Assembly: GCA_963676655.2 (NCBI GenBank)
Contig: CAXXKX010000003.1
Location: forward strand, 4,216,001-4,280,000
Direction of reading: 5' to 3'
Origin: G963676655 sp963676655
GTDB lineage: Bacteria > Verrucomicrobiota > Lentisphaeria > Victivallales > Victivallaceae
Length of the DNA stretch: 64,000 bases
Made by a program: the position numbers and the translations under genes. Of this stretch, positions 43,165 to 51,240 are shown piece by piece. A model generated the notes under the pieces. That model did not search any database. It was not told where the DNA came from and worked only from the letters and a program-made list of their open reading frames with translations. How positions within the stretch are numbered: position 1 is the first letter of the stretch; each line of letters opens with the position of its first letter.

Positions 43165-44330
43165 ATTTCAATATAAAGGATTTCGGCGCGATAGGCGACG
43201 GGATTGTTAATGACACGGCGGCTATTCAGGCGGCGATAGACGCCTGCGGCAAAAAAGGCGGCGGGACAGTTGTCTTTGATGCCGGAACCTTTTTAACCGG
43301 TTCACTATATATGCGGGATAATGTTGAACTGTATTTAAGCTCAGCGGCAAAACTTCAGGGCAGCTCGAATCCGGCTGATTATGACGATTTCAGGGCTCCC
43401 GGTTTTCTGCATGAAAACTGTGCGGAGAACAGTGCTAAATTCCTGATCGGCGCGGTTGCCGTCAGAAATATCGCGATCACCGGAAGCGGTGAGATCAATG
43501 GTGTCGGCCCGGAATTTTACGATACCGATATTGATCCGGCGGTCAGCAGATTTTACGCGAAGCCGCCGGTGCCGCGTCCGCGCATGATCATGTTTTATGA
43601 TTGCATGAACGTCAAATTCGAGGATGCGTCCTTTATTGATTCTCCCTGCTGGACATTCTGGCTGATCGCCTGTGAAAACGTCAACATTCACCGCGTTAAA
43701 GTGATCGGGGACCAGAAAATGATCAATAACGACGGGATCGATATTGATTCATGCCGCAACGTGACCATGAGCGACTGCTTTATCAGGACCGGTGATGACT
43801 GCCTGATTCTCCGCGCCATTCAGAGCGTGCTTGAAAGACCGGCGATTTGCGAAAATGTAACCGTGGCCAACTGTACGTTTGACAGCAGTTGTCAGGGTAT
43901 CCGCGTTGGCTGCCCGGCAGACAATATTATCCGCAACTGCACGTTTTCCAATATAGTGATCAGCGGGTTCGGTACCGGGATTAATATTGACAACCCGAAA
44001 CGTTATTTCCGGGACGGCAGTAAGACTTCTTTAAACCTTGGAAATATCATGTTTTCCAATTTTACCATTGATTCGAACATGTGGCCGGTCAGGATTTATG
44101 TCGAGGATGGTCTAAAGCTCGTCAATATTTCCAATATCACGTTTTCCGACTTTAGAGCTACCGGTAAATATCCGCTCATGATCCAGGGCTGTAAAGATAC
44201 GATTATCGAAGATATATCTTTCAACAACATGCAGGTTGCGACTAACGGAGATGACGCCATTGTCTGCCGGTATTGCCGCCGGGTAAAAATGAATAATGTT
44301 GAATTGACGAATCTGAAAGAGCAGGATTGA
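43161..44330 (+). CDS. Glycoside hydrolase family 28-like protein, first copy
   Basis: A 389-residue right-handed beta-helix protein of the polygalacturonase type. NNDGIDID (N189-D194) and RTGDDCL (D212, D213) correspond to the catalytic NTD and DD motifs of GH28, and VRIYVED corresponds to the RIK motif. The usual catalytic-site GHG histidine is replaced: the equivalent segment is SSCQGIRVG (about 242-250). There is no signal peptide. It probably acts on an imported oligogalacturonide-like or other alpha-linked substrate; specificity is not clear. It overlaps the aminotransferase gene by 4 bp and is followed by a paralog after 38 bp. Confidence 0.85.
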   Translation: MNFNIKDFGAIGDGIVNDTAAIQAAIDACGKKGGGTVVFDAGTFLTGSLYMRDNVELYLSSAAKLQGSSNPADYDDFRAPGFLHENCAENSAKFLIGAVAVRNIAITGSGEINGVGPEFYDTDIDPAVSRFYAKPPVPRPRMIMFYDCMNVKFEDASFIDSPCWTFWLIACENVNIHRVKVIGDQKMINNDGIDIDSCRNVTMSDCFIRTGDDCLILRAIQSVLERPAICENVTVANCTFDSSCQGIRVGCPADNIIRNCTFSNIVISGFGTGINIDNPKRYFRDGSKTSLNLGNIMFSNFTIDSNMWPVRIYVEDGLKLVNISNITFSDFRATGKYPLMIQGCKDTIIEDISFNNMQVATNGDDAIVCRYCRRVKMNNVELTNLKEQD

Positions 44331-44368
44331 AATGATGATGATATACAAGGGAAAAAGGAGTTGATCTG

Positions 44369-45730
44369 ATGAATTTTGATGTACGGGATTTCGGCGCGGC
44401 AGGCGACGGTATTACTAAAGATACCGTTGCGATCCAGAACACCATTGACCAATGCAGTAAACATGGCGGGACGGTTAACGTTCCGGCCGGAACCTATCTT
44501 TGCGGGACAATCTGGTTGAAGGACAACGTCAATCTTAACCTCGAAGCCGGAGCCATGATACAAGCAAGTTCCGAGCTTGAAGACTACAACCCGGATGACG
44601 CGTTCAGCCAGAATCAGGCATTTACACAGGAAAACGTTACCGGTGCCCACCTGATCATCGCGCTGGAAGCGAATAACGTCTCAATTTCAGGACAGGGGAC
44701 GATTAACGGCCGTGGCGAAGCCTTTTTTGACAAATCCAGACTCAACGGCAGCAACTGGGCGATACAGGACAAACGTCCGGGCCAAATGATTTATTTTTGT
44801 GAATGCAGCAATGTTACAGTCAGCGGGGTATCATTGATAAATGCCCCTTACTGGACTTTGTTTTTACATGGCTGCACCGATGTGATTATTCATGGACTGC
44901 GGATAAAAAATCCTCCGCAAACCCAGAATGGCGACGGGGTTGATATTGACTGCTGCACTAATGTTACCATGAGCGATTGCATTATTTTCTCCGGCGACGA
45001 TTGCATTACTTTGCGGGCGCATAATAAAACGCTAAAAAATAAAGCCATGGAATGCCGGAATGTGGCGATCTCCAACTGTGTGCTAAGTACCATTTGCAAT
45101 GCCGTCAGGGTCGGCGTGGGCGACGGAACGGTTAAGGATTGTACCATCAGCAACATTGTGATAACCGACAGCAGAAGCGGATTATGCATAATCTCAAAAT
45201 ACAGTGAAAAAGCAATCCGCGGGGCGACGATCGATAATATTGCATTCTCCAATATTGTTATGGACACGATCATGCCGTTTTATATTGCGACCGGAGCCGG
45301 CGGCGAAGCGCCGATCAGTAATATTTATTTCGAGAATATCAGGGCGAAGGCCCGTAAGAGTTCTTATCTAGCGGGGGAAGTCGCAGCCCCGTTACGGAAT
45401 ATTTGTTTCACCAATGTAAAAGTGGATATGTATGATGGCAAAGACTATGTTGCGTCAGTTGAAGAATTGCCCTCGATGCATCGGGAATGGCATAAAGGCC
45501 GTCCATCCGCGTTCTTTTTGCACAACGTAAAGGATTCTGAGTTTTTTAAAATAGATATCTGCTGGCCGGATGTTGACGATGTATGGCAGCACATATTTAT
45601 GTTGGAAAATGTTGCTGATACCGGAATAAGGTATTTGAGTTCGAAGACGCCTGATTTGTCAGCGTTTGCGGAACCGGTGAAAATGGATTCAAACTGTGAT
45701 GTGAAACTGGAAAATTGCAGTTTAAAGTAA
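44369..45730 (+). CDS. Glycoside hydrolase family 28-like protein, second copy
   Basis: A 453-residue paralog of the preceding protein with the same start (MNFDVRDFGAAGDG) and the motifs QNGDGVDID and FSGDDCITLRAH. The GHG histidine is again absent: the segment reads ICNAVRVGVGDG. The C-terminal 60 residues are longer than in the first copy. There is no signal peptide. It is preceded by AAAGGAG. The two are therefore a tandem duplication that diverged, and both share the missing His. The next gene is 340 bp away, with a mobile element between. Confidence 0.85.
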   Translation: MNFDVRDFGAAGDGITKDTVAIQNTIDQCSKHGGTVNVPAGTYLCGTIWLKDNVNLNLEAGAMIQASSELEDYNPDDAFSQNQAFTQENVTGAHLIIALEANNVSISGQGTINGRGEAFFDKSRLNGSNWAIQDKRPGQMIYFCECSNVTVSGVSLINAPYWTLFLHGCTDVIIHGLRIKNPPQTQNGDGVDIDCCTNVTMSDCIIFSGDDCITLRAHNKTLKNKAMECRNVAISNCVLSTICNAVRVGVGDGTVKDCTISNIVITDSRSGLCIISKYSEKAIRGATIDNIAFSNIVMDTIMPFYIATGAGGEAPISNIYFENIRAKARKSSYLAGEVAAPLRNICFTNVKVDMYDGKDYVASVEELPSMHREWHKGRPSAFFLHNVKDSEFFKIDICWPDVDDVWQHIFMLENVADTGIRYLSSKTPDLSAFAEPVKMDSNCDVKLENCSLK

Positions 45731-45814
45731 AAATTGAGTTCTTTTAATAACATTGAGAGGTAAAATATAAAATATGAGGTTCTTTCGGTGTTTCCGTGGG
45801 GCCTTGCGAATTCG

Positions 45815-46012
45815 TTTTATTGCAGACTTACAGCCTGTTTTTGAGTTCTAAATGAGATACCCCAGGCGTTACCCGGGGCTGTGATATTGCGCCTCTACGG
45901 GGCTGAAGAAGATAAAAGACCACCAGGCCGCAGGCCTGAAAGAACAAAGCCCCGGGCAACGCCCGGGGGAAATAATAAAAAAATAACTGCAGGCTGTAAG
46001 TCTGCAATAAAA
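45815..46012. mobile_element. 198-bp palindromic element with 23-bp perfect terminal inverted repeats
   Basis: TTTTATTGCAGACTTACAGC... (45815-45837) is repeated exactly as its reverse complement at 45990-46012. Nested inside is a second inverted repeat, 45860-45880 against 45948-45968, matching at 19 of 21 positions, and a CAGGCC hairpin at 45924-45938. The whole element folds as one long hairpin, like a MITE or a large REP/RAYT-type element. It encodes nothing credible. It lies inside the operon between the second GH28 gene and the Gfo/Idh gene. No clear target duplication is seen. Confidence 0.85.
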
Positions 46013-46070
46013 AACATGGAAAAAATCATTGAATTATGGTATATCCATGAAAACACCGAAAGAGCCAAAT

Positions 46071-47201
46071 ATGAAAATTTATCGAGTCGGCTTGATAGGA
46101 TTCGGATTTATCGGCAAAGTGCATGCTTACGGGCATATCAACCTGCCGTTGTTTTTCGATCAACAGCGTTTCAGAACTAAAATTACCCACGTTTGCACTT
46201 CACGGTCCGAATCGGCGCAAAAGGGGGCCGAACAGGTCGGGGCCGAATACGCAGTAACCGATTTCCGGGAGATAACGGAAAATCCGGATATTGATATTGT
46301 CCACATCTGCACGCCGAACAATCTGCATAAGGATGCTTTACTGTCGGCCATTGCGCATAATAAGCATATTTATTGCGACAAACCGCTGGTGGTCGATATG
46401 GCGGAAGCCGAAGAGATCAACTCCGCGCTTGCAAACTACAGCGGAACCGCCCAGATGACTTTGCAGAACCGTTTTTTTCCGGCGACGATTCGGGCAAAAC
46501 AACTCATGGATGAAGGTCGTATCGGCCAGATCCTTGAGTTCCGGGCATGTTACCTGCATTCCGGCAGTTCCGATCCGAACGCGCCGTTGAAATGGAAGTT
46601 GTCGGCGGAAGCCGGCGGTGGCGTGATCGCCGATCTGGCCAGTCATATCATGGACCTGATGCACTATCTGCTGGGGGATTACGAATCAATTATCGCCCAG
46701 ACCAAAATCGCTTATCCGGAACGTCCGGCTGCCGGTGACCCTGCAACAATGGTCAAGGTGGAAGCTGAGGATTACGTTCAGATGATGGTCACGATGAAAT
46801 GCGGAGCGATCGGTAATATCGAAGCCAGTAAGATTGCAACCGGGACCGAGGATGAGGTTCGTTTTGAGATTCACGGCAGCAAAGGCGCGCTCCGGTTCAA
46901 CGGCATGGACCCGCATCATCTGGAATTTTACGATGTGGCTGCTCAAGCCGCGCCGCTGGGTGGAACGCGTGGCTGGACCGCGATCGATACCGGTCAGCGC
47001 TATGAAAAACCGGCGGGGTTTCCGACGCCTAAAGCGGCTATCGGCTGGATGCGTGGCCACATGCAATGTCTTTACAATTTTCTTGACTGTGTAGACCAGG
47101 GACTGCCGGGAAATCCCGGATTGGAGCAGGGGATATATATTCAGAAACTTATCGATACGGTAAAAGAATCCGCGTTTGCCGGAAAAAGGATCAACTTATG
47201 A
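46071..47201 (+). CDS. Gfo/Idh/MocA-family dehydrogenase
   Basis: A 376-residue NAD(P)-dependent oxidoreductase if started at ATG 46071, where a GAAAGAG ribosome site is seen; an ATG at 46047 is possible. It has VGLIGFGFIGKVHAYG (GxGxxG), VHICTPNNLH and CDKPLVVDMAEAEE (the conserved DKP), and a typical C-terminal beta sheet with DLASHIMDLMHYL, where the His is a usual catalytic residue. It oxidises a sugar or sugar acid released from the GH28 products, by inference. It is directly coupled to the ceramidase-like gene by an ATGA overlap. The 198-bp element sits just upstream and may carry its promoter. Confidence 0.9.
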   Translation: MKIYRVGLIGFGFIGKVHAYGHINLPLFFDQQRFRTKITHVCTSRSESAQKGAEQVGAEYAVTDFREITENPDIDIVHICTPNNLHKDALLSAIAHNKHIYCDKPLVVDMAEAEEINSALANYSGTAQMTLQNRFFPATIRAKQLMDEGRIGQILEFRACYLHSGSSDPNAPLKWKLSAEAGGGVIADLASHIMDLMHYLLGDYESIIAQTKIAYPERPAAGDPATMVKVEAEDYVQMMVTMKCGAIGNIEASKIATGTEDEVRFEIHGSKGALRFNGMDPHHLEFYDVAAQAAPLGGTRGWTAIDTGQRYEKPAGFPTPKAAIGWMRGHMQCLYNFLDCVDQGLPGNPGLEQGIYIQKLIDTVKESAFAGKRINL

Positions 47202-48640
47202 ATGGTAAATTATTCGTTGGCTGGGGCGAAGCCGATATCACGCCTGACGGCCAGGCTGTGGAATTGAGCGGACAATATTATCAGCGGGTCGCAACCGGAA
47301 TTCATTCGCGTTTGAAAACAACCGTAATGCTGTTGGAACAGGATGGCGAAGCCTCCGCGCTGATCGCGGTCGATGTTGTGGGAATTCCGGCGGATTTCGC
47401 CAAACTTATTCAACAAAATGCCGCTGCGCAGATTCCGGAATTAACCGCGGAACGGGTTATTGTCAACGCGATTCATACCCATAACGCTCCGCCGCTTTTT
47501 GCGATTAGAAAATGGTGGATGCCTGAGCCGGGAGCGATCAGCGCGGAGGAATACCGGAAGTTTTTGTCCGACAGAATTACGCAGGCTTTGTCCGAGGCTT
47601 ATGCAAACCGGTGTGCGAGTGGAATCGCTTCTGTCCTGGATTACGCCAGGGCCGGGCATTGCCGCCGGGCAGTGTATCAGGATGATTCCGCCGAAATGTA
47701 TGGCGATACTTCAAGAGATGATTTTATCGGAATGGAAGGTAACGAGGATTCCGGGGTTGACATTATGTTTTTTGCGGATGAAAACCGGAAGCCGACCGGA
47801 GTGATTGTTAATCTGGCCTGTCCATCCCAGGTTATGGAGGCGACTTATCAGATTTCCTCTGACTTTATGGGAAAACTGCGAGAAAATCTTAAACAGGAAT
47901 TCGGACCGGAATTTAAATTGCTACCCCAAATCAGCGCGGCGGGTTGTCAGGCCCCGCGTGACCTGACCCGGAATTATCGGGGCGAACCGGATTTCTGGCG
48001 CGAAGCCGGAGTTGACGAGATTGGAGAACGTCTGACCGCCGCGGTTTGCCGGGGAGGGCAAAAAACGGCGGATCGTTTTGATTACGCACCGGAGTTTAAA
48101 CATTTCAGCCGGAATCTGGCGCTGCCGTTGCGCCGGGCGACGGAGGAGGAATATATTACCGCAAAACGGGAAATCGCGGAGCTTGAGGCCGAACAATCAT
48201 CGGAAGCGGCATATCAAGAATTTTGTGACGAAGTGCATGTAAATGAGCAAATTCCCAACCGCCCCGGCCCTTATGACGACAAAAAACGGCATTTCGTGGA
48301 AATCCGCAATCGCGAAGCAGTCGTCAGGCGTTATGAGGAACAAGGCGCGACTCCGGAACTTTCCATTGATTTGCAGGTGTTGCGTCTCGGTGAGGCGGTT
48401 TTTGCCATTAACCCCTTTGAATTGTTTTTGGAGTTCGGACAGCGTATCAAGGCTCGAAGTCGTGCCGGACAGACTTTTCTGATCCAGCTGGCAAACGGCT
48501 ATGAGGGTTATTTACCCTCAAAATATGCAGAACAGCTCGGCGGTTACGGCGCGTTGATTATCAATGGAAAAATCGGCTCGGACGGCGGCACTGTTCTGGT
48601 TAATGAGACACTGAAGGACATTGATAAATTATGGGATTGA
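47198..48640 (+). CDS. Neutral ceramidase-superfamily protein, cytoplasmic (second copy)
   Basis: A 480-residue protein with VGWGEADITPDG at the N-terminus and VNAIHTHNAPP, the H-x-H zinc motif of neutral ceramidase. It continues with CPSQVMEATYQISSDFMGKL and, near the C-terminus, LQLANGYEGYLPSKYAEQLGGYGA, which corresponds to the family's Tyr-rich substrate region. There is no signal peptide. In this operon an amidase or esterase acting on an acylated sugar is more likely than ceramide cleavage; that is inference. It overlaps the neighbours on both sides (ATGA with the dehydrogenase, 10 bp with the kinase), so the three are tightly coupled. Compare the shorter copy at 2859. Confidence 0.85.
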   Translation: MNGKLFVGWGEADITPDGQAVELSGQYYQRVATGIHSRLKTTVMLLEQDGEASALIAVDVVGIPADFAKLIQQNAAAQIPELTAERVIVNAIHTHNAPPLFAIRKWWMPEPGAISAEEYRKFLSDRITQALSEAYANRCASGIASVLDYARAGHCRRAVYQDDSAEMYGDTSRDDFIGMEGNEDSGVDIMFFADENRKPTGVIVNLACPSQVMEATYQISSDFMGKLRENLKQEFGPEFKLLPQISAAGCQAPRDLTRNYRGEPDFWREAGVDEIGERLTAAVCRGGQKTADRFDYAPEFKHFSRNLALPLRRATEEEYITAKREIAELEAEQSSEAAYQEFCDEVHVNEQIPNRPGPYDDKKRHFVEIRNREAVVRRYEEQGATPELSIDLQVLRLGEAVFAINPFELFLEFGQRIKARSRAGQTFLIQLANGYEGYLPSKYAEQLGGYGALIINGKIGSDGGTVLVNETLKDIDKLWD

Positions 48641-49743
48641 ATAACGAGCGCGCGATCGATGCCGTGGTAGCGGGGTATCTCGGGGTGGATATCGCACCGG
48701 GATTCTCTCGGCGGGAGCCTGTTGCATTTTCGGAGTTGTTCCGGCCCGGCAAGCTGATTGAGACGGATGGTCTGCACTTTTCACTTGGCGGAGCGGTCGC
48801 AAATACCGGGTTGGCAATGCGGCGTTTCGGTTGCGAAACCGCGTTGATGGGATCTGTCGGAAAGGATTCTTTGGGATATATAGCCATAACACTGCTTGCC
48901 CGGGACGGCGTTACTCAGGGCATAAAGCGGACAGATTCTGCCGGTACGGCGTATGGAATCGTTATCGCGCCGCCCGGAGTTGACCGGGTTTTTCTTGAAG
49001 ACCCCGGTTGTAATCGTGTTTTCGCCGCGTCCGATATCGACTATGAGGTAGTCGGCAAAAGCCGGCTGTTTCATTTCGGCTATCCGCCGTTGATGGATGC
49101 TTTGTGGAAAAATGACGCGGAACAACTGGTTGCCATGTTTGAACAGGTTCGGGGCAGGGGGACGGTTTCTTCGCTTGATATGGCGCTTCCCGACCCCGAC
49201 GCTCCGGCGGGAAAGGCTGACTGGCATAAAATATTGTCGAAGGTTTTGCCGCTGGTGGATATTTTTGTCCCCAGTATCGAGGAGTTGTTGTTCATGCTGG
49301 AACCGCAGTTATATCAAGCTGTTTTGGAACGGGCCGCCGGAGGTGACATTATAAATAGCATTGCCGAAGATGAATATGTGAGGATTGCCCAAAAAGTTAT
49401 TGGCATGGGAGTCAAAGTGCTGCTGGTCAAAGCGGGCCATAAGGGTGCTTTTCTGATGACCGGGGATATCGAAGCGCTAAGTTCATCTTCATTGAGACTA
49501 TCTGATCAAACCGGTTGTCCCGACGGTGTATGGCTGTCGCCGCAGCCCGGGAAACGGGAGCTTGTTTGTAATGCATCCGGGGCAGGGGATTGCGCGGTTG
49601 CCGGTTTTCTGACTGCCCTGTTGAAAGATGAAACGATAGCGAATGCCGGACGTTGTGCGATGCTGGCCGGCCGGGATAACCTATACGGCAATGATGCCTT
49701 GTCCGGACTTCGTTCATGGGATGAAATGGTTGAAGATTTATAA
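48631..49743 (+). CDS. PfkB-family sugar kinase
   Basis: A 370-residue ribokinase-type kinase. It has GGAVANTGLAMRRFGCETALMG near residue 53 and the catalytic NASGAGDCAVAGFL motif (about 312-325), where the Asp is the catalytic base. It would phosphorylate the carbohydrate released by the upstream enzymes, and its product is a good candidate for the DeoR inducer. There is an insertion around 205-260 relative to short ribokinases. It overlaps the ceramidase-like gene by 10 bp, with the isomerase-like gene 41 bp downstream. Confidence 0.9.
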   Translation: MGLNNERAIDAVVAGYLGVDIAPGFSRREPVAFSELFRPGKLIETDGLHFSLGGAVANTGLAMRRFGCETALMGSVGKDSLGYIAITLLARDGVTQGIKRTDSAGTAYGIVIAPPGVDRVFLEDPGCNRVFAASDIDYEVVGKSRLFHFGYPPLMDALWKNDAEQLVAMFEQVRGRGTVSSLDMALPDPDAPAGKADWHKILSKVLPLVDIFVPSIEELLFMLEPQLYQAVLERAAGGDIINSIAEDEYVRIAQKVIGMGVKVLLVKAGHKGAFLMTGDIEALSSSSLRLSDQTGCPDGVWLSPQPGKRELVCNASGAGDCAVAGFLTALLKDETIANAGRCAMLAGRDNLYGNDALSGLRSWDEMVEDL

Positions 49744-49784
49744 TAGTTTTCTGAAAATATAATTAAAAAAATGGAGTTGCGATC

Positions 49785-51149
49785 ATGATAAGAAAGATAA
49801 AGGCCGGGTTTGTCGGTTTTGGCGAAGTAAATACGCCGGAGGAGTTCATTGGCCCGCGTTGTGCAGCGGCGGTAAAAATGCTTGAAGATCAGGGGCTGGA
49901 ACTGGTTGTAACTGCCCCGGTGAGCGATGATCCGGCCGGAAAGCATGCCGATAGAGCGGTTAAAGAACTGAAAGCCGGCGGCGATTTGGATCTGTTGATC
50001 ATTTGTGTTGCCGGGTGGATTCCGTCGTGGGCGGTTTTCAAGGTGATTGAACTTTTTAAGCATATTCCTATGGTCTTATGGGGGCAGAGCGGCTGGCAGG
50101 AAGATGATCGTTTTGTGACGACCGCCGATCAAGCCGGAACAACTGCGTTGCGCGCACCAATGGAAGCGATGGGATACACTTTTAAATACGTGGTCAATTA
50201 TCGCAATCAACCGTCCCGGATCAGTGAAGTTGTCAGTTACGCCAAGGCCGCCCGGGCCGCTTCGCTGCTGAAAACCGCGAAACTGGGTATGGCTGGTTAC
50301 CGCGACATGAGACTTTACGGTACCATGTATGACGGCATGTCGCTGAAACAGAAGTTTGGAATTGAAATCGAACATTTTGAACTACTGGAACTGGCTCAGT
50401 TGATGGAGGAAGTGAATGATGCTGAAATCACTGAAATAGCCGGACAGACAACTGAAAACTGGGATTTTGTCAAAGCGCCTCAGGAAGGAACGGTGGAAAA
50501 TTCTGTTAAACTCTTTCTTGCCATGAAAAAGAAAATAGAGGAAAGAGGTTATGAAGCATTTTCATATAACGACGTCGACGGCATCAAAAAGCTGATGGGT
50601 TTCGCTCCGGCCGGAGCAATGACGCTTTTGCATGATAAAATGGATATTTCATCGGTGCCGGAAAACGATTCGCTGGGTATGGTCATGCAAATGATGGTCA
50701 GGTATCTGACCGGACAGGTTGCCGCTTACCTTGAATTTTATGAGTTTATGGAGAATGGCGCGCTGATGGGGGTTCCGGATTATGTTCCGGCTGAGATTGT
50801 CGATGGCAAAACGACCATAATGCCCAATGCATTCGGGGATTTCGGCGAAGGCCTGCTTAATGTATCCAGACTGAAGACCGGCACCGTAACTTTGGCGCGT
50901 CTGGCATGCTTTAACGGAGAGTACTTCATGCACATAAGCCTGGCTGAAGCACAGGCCCCGATTAAATGGGAAGAGGCGGGCTGGGCTCCGCCCGCTCCGC
51001 AGCTCCCAAGTCTGGAAATGATCTTCGACTATCCGGTCGAGGAATTCATTCAGAACGTGATGAGCCAGCACTATATCATCTCATACGGCGACAACCGGAA
51101 CTTGCTTGAAGACCTTTGCTCGATTCTCAATATTCCTGTTATTTGTTGA
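49785..51149 (+). CDS. L-fucose/L-arabinose isomerase-like protein
   Basis: A 454-residue protein of the fucose-isomerase-like superfamily: VKMLEDQGLELVVTAPV, GDLDLLIICVAGWIPSWAVFKVI, KLGMAGYRDMRLYGTMYDG, and a C-terminal part with WEEAGWAPPAPQLPS. It would convert an aldose to a ketose or a related step before phosphorylation; the true substrate is unassigned, as many such proteins are not fucose isomerases. TGGAG precedes the ATG. It is the last gene of the locus; the convergent SSS transporter lies opposite. A 17-bp hairpin starts within its stop codon region. Confidence 0.82.
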   Translation: MIRKIKAGFVGFGEVNTPEEFIGPRCAAAVKMLEDQGLELVVTAPVSDDPAGKHADRAVKELKAGGDLDLLIICVAGWIPSWAVFKVIELFKHIPMVLWGQSGWQEDDRFVTTADQAGTTALRAPMEAMGYTFKYVVNYRNQPSRISEVVSYAKAARAASLLKTAKLGMAGYRDMRLYGTMYDGMSLKQKFGIEIEHFELLELAQLMEEVNDAEITEIAGQTTENWDFVKAPQEGTVENSVKLFLAMKKKIEERGYEAFSYNDVDGIKKLMGFAPAGAMTLLHDKMDISSVPENDSLGMVMQMMVRYLTGQVAAYLEFYEFMENGALMGVPDYVPAEIVDGKTTIMPNAFGDFGEGLLNVSRLKTGTVTLARLACFNGEYFMHISLAEAQAPIKWEEAGWAPPAPQLPSLEMIFDYPVEEFIQNVMSQHYIISYGDNRNLLEDLCSILNIPVIC

Positions 51150-51180
51150 TGCTGAAAAAAAACTTTTTCAGCATCAACAA
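51143..51180. terminator. Long 17-bp perfect hairpin between convergent genes
   Basis: TTGTTGATGCTGAAAAA (51143-51159) pairs perfectly with TTTTTCAGCATCAACAA (51164-51180) around a 4-nt loop. It overlaps the isomerase-like stop and faces the SSS transporter stop at 51241, so it is probably a bidirectional terminator; a classic T-run is missing. Confidence 0.65.
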
Positions 51181-51240
51181 GTTGTTCAAAACCTGAATCA
51201 GCGGTCGTTCCGGATTGTTTCGTCAGTAATTGTCAAGCGC

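Noticed and set aside
45881..46180. 99-aa plus-strand frame
   Set aside because: It is created by the 198-bp palindromic element and runs into the dehydrogenase gene; no ribosome site and no homology-like pattern.
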